From: Thermoplasmatota archaeon
GTDB taxonomy: Archaea; Thermoplasmatota; E2; DHVEG-1
Direction of reading: 5' to 3'
Length of the DNA stretch: 5,145 nt
Assembly: GCA_018824925.1 (NCBI GenBank)
Contig: JAHJFH010000313.1
Location: 1-5,145 of the forward strand
Shown here: positions 1-5,145 of the stretch, piece by piece
Numbering within the stretch: position 1 is the stretch's first letter
Layout: each line of letters begins with the position of its first letter
Translations under genes and position numbers: made by a program
The notes under the pieces: model-generated
Seen by the model: only the letters and a program-made list of their open reading frames with translations
Told to the model about the DNA's origin: nothing
Databases searched by the model: none

Positions 1-300
1 GGTGATATTGCTGAACAAGATACGGGTACTATCGATTTTGAAGCCTACATGCCCTATCGAGGTTCACGAGAGAATTCTGAATGGCTAGAATTCCAGAATT
101 TAAGTATTCTTGGTGATAAATATGTTAATGCATTTAATATTAAGGCTCAAAAAAGTGTTCTTTGGAGTGGTTGCTCAGGGATTGGTTTAGAACGATGGAC
201 AACAGCCTTTCTTGCACAAAAAGGTATTAATCCAAAGGACTGGCCAGAAGGTTTCAAAAAATACCTAGCTATCCTTCCAAAAGGAATAGAATTTATGTAA
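1..300 (+). CDS. Class II aminoacyl-tRNA synthetase-like protein, seryl type (C-terminal part, 5' end outside window)
   Basis: The frame is open from base 1 to a TAA at 298-300 and gives the last 99 residues of a larger protein. It ends in what looks like a class II synthetase catalytic core. A class II motif 3 is visible as GIGLER at fragment residues 60-65, directly after SGC (Cys58), and is followed by a helix ending in DWPE. The stretch TIDFEAYMPYRG (10-21) resembles the SerRS segment between motifs 2 and 3 that reads like 'yDiEvWmP'. Ordinary bacterial-type SerRS does not have the SGC/GIGLERW form of motif 3. A Cys just before motif 3 is instead reminiscent of the zinc-binding atypical (methanogen-type) SerRS and of the related amino acid:carrier-protein ligases. 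The likely role is ATP-dependent activation of an amino acid, probably serine, in the cytoplasm. The substrate cannot be fixed without the N-terminal part. The next gene starts 2 bases after the stop, so the two are probably co-transcribed. Confidence 0.65.
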   Translation, partial: GDIAEQDTGTIDFEAYMPYRGSRENSEWLEFQNLSILGDKYVNAFNIKAQKSVLWSGCSGIGLERWTTAFLAQKGINPKDWPEGFKKYLAILPKGIEFM

Positions 301-302
301 TT

Positions 303-692
303 ATGGTAATGAAAGATGACAAGACTGCACGTACTCTTCGTGCCCTATATGACATTTCAAGACATCATGCATGGGCAGGAACAGTCCTTTTGTCGGTTAT
401 ACTTGCGATTCGTATCTTCTTAGAGATGGCAGATATTAAATATCTATCAGATACCATCTTCACTTTTATTGGTACTATCCTAACTGGATACATACTAACT
501 GCCTTATTTTTTACCTATAGATATCGAAAAGCATTGTATTATCATGATGTAGGAAATCAGAAAAATAATGGTAAAACCATACAGAATACATCTAGTAAAG
601 AACGAGAAAAAATCGCGAAAAATATGTATAAGATGGAGAAAAAAAAATCAAAGAATGAGGGAAAAAGTGCTAGAAAGGCATCCAAGAAATAG
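303..692 (+). CDS. Small two-helix membrane protein with lysine-rich C-terminal tail, function unknown
   Basis: This 129-residue protein matches no family I recognise. A short charged N-terminus (MVMKDDKTARTLR) is followed by two hydrophobic segments at about residues 23-41 and 51-71, joined by a short loop with acidic residues. After the second helix come TYRYRKALYYHD and then about 45 hydrophilic residues, very rich in Lys, Arg, Asn and Ser, ending GKSARKASKK. By the positive-inside rule both ends should face the cytoplasm, giving a hairpin with a basic cytosolic tail that could touch nucleic acid, ribosomes or acidic lipid head groups; that role is speculative. Start choice is open between ATG 303 and ATG 309 (Met1 or Met3). 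It lies 2 bases behind the synthetase-like gene and probably shares its transcript. The tail contains a run of nine A (639-647), prone to length errors, but the frame reads through to a plausible end. Confidence 0.72.
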   Translation: MVMKDDKTARTLRALYDISRHHAWAGTVLLSVILAIRIFLEMADIKYLSDTIFTFIGTILTGYILTALFFTYRYRKALYYHDVGNQKNNGKTIQNTSSKEREKIAKNMYKMEKKKSKNEGKSARKASKK

Positions 693-700
693 GAAAAGCC

Positions 701-708
701 TTTAAATA
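701..708 (+). promoter_or_regulatory. Archaeal TATA box for the 732 gene, probably giving a leaderless mRNA
   Basis: TTTAAATA lies in the 39-base gap between two genes and is preceded by a purine-rich stretch (AGGAAAAG at 691-698) that may act as the BRE. The box centre is about 27 bases before ATG 732. Archaeal transcription usually starts about 25-27 bases downstream of the box centre, so the transcript should begin at or within a few bases of the start codon. No Shine-Dalgarno-like GGAGG/GGTGA is seen between the box and the ATG, which fits a leaderless transcript. Confidence 0.6.
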
Positions 709-731
709 ACCAGCAATATCACCTGCGCTAT

Positions 732-1874
732 ATGGCGAAGAAACGACGGGAGAAAGACGAGGACGAAGAAATCGATTTTAAACTCCCTAAATTTGATGAA
801 GCAAAATTTCTTGCAAAAGAACGACGGAATGTTAAAACACTTTTTATTTCATTTATCTTTGGTATTGTAATTGCTTTTATTTGTTTTGGATTTTGGAGTT
901 TACTTGATGGCAGTATTTTTCGATGGGAACTGGTACTGCTAGTCGGAGTTTTTAACATTTCCTGGCTTCGATACATATTTGCTCGATTAAATATTGATCT
1001 TACTGATTTTGGTCGACGTGGCTGGTTTGGTTCCTTTGCTACCTATATTTTTACCTGGCTTATTGTCCTTACTATACTAGTGAATCCCCCGTTCTATGAT
1101 AACGAAGCTCCAACCATTGAATTAGCTATTCTTCCTGGAGCCCAGGAACCTGGTGGAACAGTAATTATTGCTGCTGAAATAATTGATAATGTTGGTATTC
1201 ATGCACAAGATATATCACTTAAGTTCATCAACCCAAATGGTACTGAACTTACCCCCGATTTTCAGTATGAAAATAATATCCTTTATTATGAATACACCAA
1301 TCCATCAAACATGCAAGGAGAATATGATGTAACCATACAAGCAACAGATATCAATGGTTTTGTAACAACTATCAACACTACCTTTCGATATAGTAACGAT
1401 GCTCTCAATATCATTTCATCAATTTTTAAAGATCTTCGCAGTGGTGACCCAATTATAATTGATGCCGATGAGGATATTTCCATAACTAATTTTAGAGTAT
1501 CTTATCATCTTGACCATGGAAACGAAATCAATATAAGCCGGAAGGACCCAAATAAAAAAGACAAATATGAGACCACCGCTGAAGTAGTTGGTTGGCACCC
1601 TAAAAACAACTATACTATGACCCTCTCTGCAGAAACAACTTATTATTTCATGAATAACCCCATCCGGTACAATAATACGGTTATAGATTCAACTACCTAT
1701 AATTTCTCAACCAGTACAGATAATAATATCGGGACTGAACCAGTTGATGAACCCAATTATATCCTTCCATATCCACGATACGTTGCAGCAACACCCGGTT
1801 TTGAACTACTCGTGTTTATCATATCGCTCATTATAGTTATTCTTATGTTTAAACAACGAAAGAATCACCGTTAA
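732..1874 (+). CDS. Polytopic membrane protein with Ig-like outer domain and PGF-type C-terminal anchor
   Basis: The 380-residue protein begins with a highly charged cytoplasmic segment (1-34). Three hydrophobic segments follow (about 35-57, 64-84, 101-118), then a large polar region (119-354), then a fourth segment (about 358-373) and a basic end, FKQRKNHR. The basic loop between helices 2 and 3 (R80, R85, R95, R96) fits a cytoplasmic location, which puts residues 119-354 outside the cell. That region holds six N-glycosylation sequons (N169, N215, N267, N293, N314, N324). Its first half (about 126-220) looks like an Ig-like beta-sandwich, with DNVGI and a G-Y-V-T-I-A-D-G pattern; the second half (about 224-328) also looks beta-rich. 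The C-terminus, TPGFELL at 354-360 plus helix plus Lys/Arg, resembles the PGF-CTERM class of archaeal sorting signals. Function is unknown; a cell-surface or envelope role is inferred. It has its own promoter and ends 2 bases before the RaSEA start, so it may lead that operon. Confidence 0.8.
   Translation: MAKKRREKDEDEEIDFKLPKFDEAKFLAKERRNVKTLFISFIFGIVIAFICFGFWSLLDGSIFRWELVLLVGVFNISWLRYIFARLNIDLTDFGRRGWFGSFATYIFTWLIVLTILVNPPFYDNEAPTIELAILPGAQEPGGTVIIAAEIIDNVGIHAQDISLKFINPNGTELTPDFQYENNILYYEYTNPSNMQGEYDVTIQATDINGFVTTINTTFRYSNDALNIISSIFKDLRSGDPIIIDADEDISITNFRVSYHLDHGNEINISRKDPNKKDKYETTAEVVGWHPKNNYTMTLSAETTYYFMNNPIRYNNTVIDSTTYNFSTSTDNNIGTEPVDEPNYILPYPRYVAATPGFELLVFIISLIIVILMFKQRKNHR
1848..1855 (+). 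promoter_or_regulatory. Possible TATA box for RaSEA inside the end of the upstream gene
   Basis: TTTAAACA lies within the final codons of the surface-protein gene, with its centre about 25 bases before ATG 1877. This is the same spacing as the clearer box at 701-708, and no Shine-Dalgarno site precedes ATG 1877. It could support separate leaderless transcription of the tRNA-modification pair. Because the motif is AT-rich and sits in coding sequence, it may be chance. Confidence 0.3.
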
Positions 1875-1876
1875 CT

Positions 1877-2920
1877 ATGTCATTGCTCACCCCGTTTTGC
1901 CAACAATTAAAACAACAATATATCCCAAAACAGCGGTCAACCACCCACCCAGTTCGCTGCTGGTCAGAGACAGATCGGCATCATACGTCTATAGTTGATG
2001 CATTTGTCATAATTCTTCGCACCACGGGGTGTTCATGGTCACATACAGATGGCTGTAGTATGTGCGGATATTTCACCGACAGTGCACCAGATTCTCTAAC
2101 GACAAAAGATATCGAAACACAGGTTCATCAAGCAATGCAACGATACCATGGAGAACCTGTCCTAAAAATCTTTACCTCAGGCAGTTTTTTTGATACAAAA
2201 GAGATATCGCGTTCATTGCAACAAAAGATACTTTCGCTTTGTGCAACACAAGCAAAAAAAATTGTGTTTGAGTCTCGACCTGAATATATCACCAAAGCAT
2301 CCATCGATCTACTTACACCCTTTTTAAAGAAAACAGAAATAGAGGTAGGTATCGGGTTAGAAACAGCGAATGATCTGATACGTGAACATGCTATCAATAA
2401 AGGATTCTCATATGATGACTATCTAACAGCAGCGACTTCCCTTCAAAATAATAATATCGGTGTAAAAACCTATGTTTTTGTTAAACCACTCTTTCTCACA
2501 GAAAAAGATGCGATCAATGATGCACTCAACACTGTTGAGACTGTAAAAAATATCTCGACAACCATTTCCTTTAACCCTGCCAATATCCAAAGGCATACGG
2601 TCATGGAATATTTTTGGCGTCGACAGTATTATCGCCCACCATGGCTCTGGAGTATCCTAGAAATCCTTTCAGAAAGTAAACAAAAAACAACGACGCGACT
2701 GCAATGCGATATCGTAGGGGGTGGGAGTCACCGTGGCGCACATAATTGTCCTGCATGCGATAAGGAAATTCTGGAAAAAATTCGCACCCTCTCACTAACA
2801 CAACACACTGATAAAATTTCATCACTTTCTTGCAACTGTAAAAAAATATGGACCGCGCAATGTAACACTGAAAAACTTACTTTTGGATCAATTATAGATT
2901 ATCAACAGGGATACCAATGA
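1877..2920 (+). CDS. raSEA: Archaeosine synthase, radical-SAM subunit (RaSEA)
   Basis: RaSEA works after ArcS. ArcS attaches lysine to the preQ0 base at position 15 of tRNA, and RaSEA then cleaves the adduct by radical chemistry to leave archaeosine. This 347-residue protein has the family's unusual iron-sulfur motif, Cys52-x7-Cys60-x2-Cys63 in TTGCSWSHTDGCSMCGY, in place of the common CxxxCxxC. Barrel strands are visible at KIFTSGSFFD (97-106), FESRPEYI (131-138) and VGIGLET (157-163). The C-terminal section has another conserved block, QCDIVGGGSHRGAHNCPACD (276-295), with His285/289 replaced by a HxxHNCxxC-like cluster around Cys277, His289, Cys291 and Cys294. Two further cysteines (319, 321) follow, possibly binding metal. 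Length is normal and the gene appears intact. ATG 1877 is chosen because it lies 2 bases after the previous stop and leaves a full-length N-terminus. Its TGA overlaps the trmI ATG, implying co-translation. ArcS and arcTGT are not in the window. Confidence 0.9.
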   Translation: MSLLTPFCQQLKQQYIPKQRSTTHPVRCWSETDRHHTSIVDAFVIILRTTGCSWSHTDGCSMCGYFTDSAPDSLTTKDIETQVHQAMQRYHGEPVLKIFTSGSFFDTKEISRSLQQKILSLCATQAKKIVFESRPEYITKASIDLLTPFLKKTEIEVGIGLETANDLIREHAINKGFSYDDYLTAATSLQNNNIGVKTYVFVKPLFLTEKDAINDALNTVETVKNISTTISFNPANIQRHTVMEYFWRRQYYRPPWLWSILEILSESKQKTTTRLQCDIVGGGSHRGAHNCPACDKEILEKIRTLSLTQHTDKISSLSCNCKKIWTAQCNTEKLTFGSIIDYQQGYQ

Positions 2921-3714
2921 AAAATACCGTACAACCCACCGATATAATAACCCTTATCGATCAAAATAAAAAAACCTTTCTTCTATCACCACAAGCACCT
3001 ACCGATAAATACAAGGGCATCGGTGTTATCAACCCTCATGACCTCATTGGCCAATCATATGGTAACCAAATCACCCTAGGGACAAAAACATACTGGGTCC
3101 TTCCTGCTTCACTTCTTGATAAAATGACAGCGCTTAAACGCAAAGCACAAATTATTCTTCCAAAAGATGCTGCACACATCATCATCAACTGTAGCATAGA
3201 ACCAGGACATACAATCCTTGAAGCAGGGATAGGCTCCGGATCACTCACCATCGCTCTTGCTAGTATCGTTGGTTCTCAAGGAACAATCATTTCATATGAC
3301 ACACGACAGGATTTTATTGAACACGCATTAAAAAACATCCAACAAGCAGGTTTAACAGATCGAGTTATTGCAAAAAACCAGGATGTCACCCAGAGTATCG
3401 ATGAACAAGAGCTTAATGCAGTAATCTTGGATATTCCCAACCCCTGGGATGCAATCGGCCATGTATGGCCTGCACTTACAACCGGGGGATATATCTGTGC
3501 CTACACCCCCCTTGTTTCTCAAATGGAACAGACAGTACACACTCTAACAGATTATCCTTTCATTAGCATCTATAGCCTAGAAACCATACAACGTAACATG
3601 GTTGTTGGGATCCATGGAACGCGACCAGACTTCCACATGCTTGGTCATACTGGGTATCTTACCTTCGCACGAAAAGTATTAGAAAAACCAATAGAAACAA
3701 AAAATATATTATGA
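2917..3714 (+). CDS. trmI: tRNA (adenine-N1)-methyltransferase TrmI (m1A57/58)
   Basis: The 265-residue protein matches the TrmI/GCD14 family, which transfers methyl from SAM to N1 of A58 in the T-loop of tRNA; archaeal members can also modify A57. An N-terminal beta-rich domain (1-65) is followed by KRKAQIILPKDAAHII (74-89), the family's lead-in to the Rossmann core. SAM-binding motif I is LEAGIGSGSLT (101-111), and an acidic residue that could bind the ribose is D118 in ISYD. Motif IV is LDIPNPWD (161-168), matching the family's D-x-P-x-PW signature around the target base. The C-terminal HTGYLTFARK (254-263) is also typical. Length fits the family, which works as a tetramer in the cytoplasm. 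The start ATG overlaps the RaSEA stop (ATGA at 2917-2920), so translation is probably coupled. N1-methylation of A58 stabilises the tRNA elbow and is common in heat-adapted organisms, though that does not show thermophily here. Confidence 0.92.
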   Translation: MKNTVQPTDIITLIDQNKKTFLLSPQAPTDKYKGIGVINPHDLIGQSYGNQITLGTKTYWVLPASLLDKMTALKRKAQIILPKDAAHIIINCSIEPGHTILEAGIGSGSLTIALASIVGSQGTIISYDTRQDFIEHALKNIQQAGLTDRVIAKNQDVTQSIDEQELNAVILDIPNPWDAIGHVWPALTTGGYICAYTPLVSQMEQTVHTLTDYPFISIYSLETIQRNMVVGIHGTRPDFHMLGHTGYLTFARKVLEKPIETKNIL

Positions 3715-3732
3715 TACTCATCTCCTATAATT

Positions 3733-3740
3733 ACATATAT
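3733..3740 (+). promoter_or_regulatory. Candidate TATA box for the nicotianamine-synthase-like gene
   Basis: The 44-base gap after trmI is AT-rich and holds ACATATAT at 3733-3740; an alternative is TATAATTA at 3725-3732. From the first box, transcription would be expected near 3762, between GTG 3759 and ATG 3768. From the second it would start near 3755. No Shine-Dalgarno site is seen, so a leaderless or very short-leader mRNA is likely. Which box is used is unresolved. Confidence 0.4.
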
Positions 3741-3758
3741 TGAAAACCTATTCTCTCC

Positions 3759-4424
3759 GTGAAAAAAATGCCATATCCGCAAAAACACTCTAGTGAACTT
3801 CTTACAATTAAACAACCTAATATACTCGGGCGGATTGGAATAGTAATTATTAAAATAATCTCGAATTATTTTTGGGATTTCGTTGACACGTTTTCCTATA
3901 AAAGCCCAAAAATTGCAGCCCTTTATGAAAAATCAATCGGAAAAGAATACCGTACAGAATACGAATCATTTGGTATCAACAAAGATAAAAAAATCCTCCA
4001 TATCGGCTGTGGTCCATATCCTCTTACCGAGCTTGTGTTAGTCAAATTATTTGGTGCCCATGTTGTTGGGATTGATAATAACCTAAAAGTCATTAGGATG
4101 GCTCAAGAGGTTATACAAAAAAAACACTTAGAAGATACGGTAACTATTGAACTTGGAGATGGTATTGATTATCCTATTGAGCAATTTGATGTAATAATAA
4201 TTTCTAGTTGCTCATTACCAAAAGTTTGGATCCTTAATCATATCTTCAAACGAGCGAAAAAAGGATGTCTTATAGTTGTTAGGGAACTTGATATTGCAAC
4301 CGCAGATATTTTTTCCATCATTCATAGTCATAAAAATGTGGTGCTACTTGAAAACACGCATCATCATCCTGTCCCGTTTCTTTTATTTATTCCCTGGACA
4401 GCTATTTCACTAAAAATGAAGTAA
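3759..4424 (+). CDS. Class I SAM-dependent enzyme, nicotianamine-synthase-like
   Basis: The 221-residue protein (218 if it starts at ATG 3768) has a Rossmann SAM-binding core. Motif I is ILHIGCGPYPLTELVL (79-94), an acidic motif II residue is D106 in VVGIDNN, then come GDG (133-135), FDVIIISS (143-150) and LIVVREL (171-177). The form of motif I, G-x-GP-x-PLT followed by a hydrophobic helix and G-A-x-V-x-G-I-D, resembles nicotianamine synthases and archaeal homologues more than ordinary methyltransferases. Those enzymes join aminopropyl groups from SAM to make metal chelators. The N-terminal part (about 20-75) has amphipathic helices rather than a full NAS N-domain, so the protein is shorter than plant enzymes. 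A His-rich HHHP at 201-204 precedes the final strand. A generic methyltransferase role remains possible. No metal transporter is adjacent. It is probably expressed from its own promoter and converges on the - strand gene 9 bases away. Start GTG 3759 versus ATG 3768 is undecided. Confidence 0.7.
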   Translation: MKKMPYPQKHSSELLTIKQPNILGRIGIVIIKIISNYFWDFVDTFSYKSPKIAALYEKSIGKEYRTEYESFGINKDKKILHIGCGPYPLTELVLVKLFGAHVVGIDNNLKVIRMAQEVIQKKHLEDTVTIELGDGIDYPIEQFDVIIISSCSLPKVWILNHIFKRAKKGCLIVVRELDIATADIFSIIHSHKNVVLLENTHHHPVPFLLFIPWTAISLKMK

Positions 4425-4440
4425 TCTATATCATTAGATT
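4423..4440. terminator. Possible bidirectional terminator at the convergent gene ends
   Basis: A perfect 6-bp inverted repeat (AATCTA at 4423-4428, TAGATT at 4435-4440) with a 6-base loop spans the 9-base gap between two convergent genes and overlaps both stop codons. TTTT follows on the + strand (4439-4442) and a run of five T on the - strand (complement of 4412-4416). Archaeal RNA polymerase stops mainly at T runs, so these could end both transcripts. The stem is AT-rich and weak. Confidence 0.3.
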
Positions 4441-5145
4441 TTATGAAATAATTCTGAGGTTAATGACGGGAGTTTTTTACTTTCGATAAAAGTAATTATT
4501 GCTCCAATAATACTAGGGATGAACCAAATTACGGCAAACCAATAAAGAGAAAGACTAATTACACGCTCAGGAAGGACTGAATAGATACTAAATAGGGAAA
4601 TTAACGTTGCATCACGGGTACCTAATCCATATATGGAAATTGGGAGAATACCAACAACATTTGCTACAGCGGAAATCATTAGAAACGTGGTATATGGAAC
4701 TGAAACATCAAACATGCGAGAGATCAGATAAAACTCACTTATTTGCACAATCCATCCGACAAATGAAAGAGTAAATGGAATCGATAATTCTCGAAATCTG
4801 GGAAGATCATCATAAAAAGATTCCAAAGGGTCATCAATCCGGTTTTTTAATAATGCAAAAACCCGGGATTCAACAATTCGGTTGAATGCAGTATACGATC
4901 GTTCTTTTTTCAAAAAAAATACCAATAGAAATAGTACTAACACTAAAAATAGTAAAATTGGATAGAACAAATAGGGTAAATAACTACTGAGAACAACTGC
5001 ACCAATAACACCCAGGACTAAGAGGGTAATTAGATCAATTGTGTTAAATATGATAATGTTTCCTAGGCATTTTGGTAGCGGTTGACAGGTTTCATATTTA
5101 AGATATAGAGCTCGTAGATATCCCCCAAATCCTCCAGGAGTTACA
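4434..5145 (-). CDS. Flippase-like / lysylphosphatidylglycerol-synthase-type membrane protein (N-terminus outside window)
   Basis: The reading frame is open from the right edge (first whole codon at 5144-5142) to a TAA at 4436-4434, giving 236 residues. A TTG at 4970 could be read as a start, but the frame upstream of it is clearly family-like, so the gene runs off the window. Family marks are TPGGFGGYLRALYLK at the fragment start (2-16), matching the conserved TPG-x-x-G-E-x-x-R/K-A block of the UPF0104/TIGR00374 superfamily, and LPISIYGLGTRDATLI (167-182), matching its PxSxGGxGxRE block. About five hydrophobic segments are visible. Family members are about 300-340 residues, so roughly the C-terminal two thirds is present. 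Relatives include the membrane domain of MprF and many archaeal proteins of unknown substrate near glycosyltransferase or lipid genes. A role in moving or modifying a lipid is inferred. The second block has Y for G and D for E against the usual pattern. Confidence 0.82.
   Translation of the reverse strand, partial: VTPGGFGGYLRALYLKYETCQPLPKCLGNIIIFNTIDLITLLVLGVIGAVVLSSYLPYLFYPILLFLVLVLFLLVFFLKKERSYTAFNRIVESRVFALLKNRIDDPLESFYDDLPRFRELSIPFTLSFVGWIVQISEFYLISRMFDVSVPYTTFLMISAVANVVGILPISIYGLGTRDATLISLFSIYSVLPERVISLSLYWFAVIWFIPSIIGAIITFIESKKLPSLTSELFHKI

Noticed and set aside
639..647. Frameshift at a run of nine A in the small membrane-protein gene
   Set aside because: The frame downstream keeps the same Lys-rich composition and ends shortly before a promoter; nothing in another frame suggests a lost extension.
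728..976. Open frame on the - strand opposite the start of the surface-protein gene
   Set aside because: Its Ser/Lys/Phe-rich translation is the antisense of charged and hydrophobic codons; it has no domain and lies wholly against a well-supported gene.
2128..2397. Open frame on the - strand within RaSEA
   Set aside because: It lies opposite conserved radical-SAM barrel codons and its translation has no recognisable features; a shadow frame.
2601..2825. Open frame on the - strand opposite the RaSEA C-terminal block
   Set aside because: Antisense to the conserved QCDIVGGGSHRGAHNCPACD region, with no promoter or family signal.
3036..3540. Two open frames on the - strand within trmI
   Set aside because: Both lie opposite TrmI motifs I and IV, and their translations resemble no protein family.
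4434..4970. Flippase-like gene starting at TTG 4970 as a complete 178-residue protein
   Set aside because: The same frame stays open to the window edge and encodes the conserved TPG-x-x-G block upstream of the TTG, so this is an internal codon and the gene is partial.
1..5145. CRISPR array, tRNA/rRNA gene, insertion sequence or long direct repeats
   Set aside because: I looked on both strands; genes fill nearly all of the window, the gaps are under 50 bases, and no repeat-spacer pattern, cloverleaf or terminal inverted repeat with a transposase is visible.

Overview
The window is AT-rich and reads as archaeal. Two genes point that way directly: a radical-SAM enzyme of the archaeosine pathway (archaeosine is made only by archaea) and a TrmI-type tRNA adenine-N1 methyltransferase. 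Supporting signs are archaeal TATA-like boxes placed about 25-27 bases ahead of start codons that have no clear Shine-Dalgarno site, and a surface protein ending in a PGF + hydrophobic helix + basic tail, as in archaeosortase-type substrates. A euryarchaeal lineage, possibly Thermoplasmatota-related, is my best guess; the lineage is inference only.

Layout on the + strand: (1) the C-terminal 99 codons of a class II, seryl-type aminoacyl-tRNA synthetase-like protein (1-300); (2) a small two-helix membrane protein with a lysine-rich tail (303-692), 2 bases behind it; (3) after a 39-base gap with a good archaeal promoter, a membrane-anchored protein with a large outer domain (732-1874); (4) RaSEA, the radical-SAM lyase of archaeosine synthesis (1877-2920); (5) TrmI (2917-3714), whose start codon overlaps the RaSEA stop as ATGA; (6) after a 44-base gap, a short class I SAM-dependent enzyme resembling nicotianamine synthases (3759 or 3768 to 4424). 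On the - strand, convergent with gene 6 and only 9 bases away, is the C-terminal part of a polytopic flippase-like / lysylphosphatidylglycerol-synthase-type membrane protein (4434-5145), which runs off the right edge.

Functionally, the left and middle parts centre on translation. RaSEA modifies G15 in the D-loop and TrmI modifies A57/A58 in the T-loop, so the overlapping pair acts on the two loops that pack together to form the tRNA elbow. The membrane proteins in between have no visible link to tRNA. The right end holds two unrelated genes: a possible small-molecule (metallophore-like) synthase or methyltransferase, and a lipid or glycolipid-related membrane protein. No RNA gene, CRISPR array, insertion sequence or long repeat is visible.
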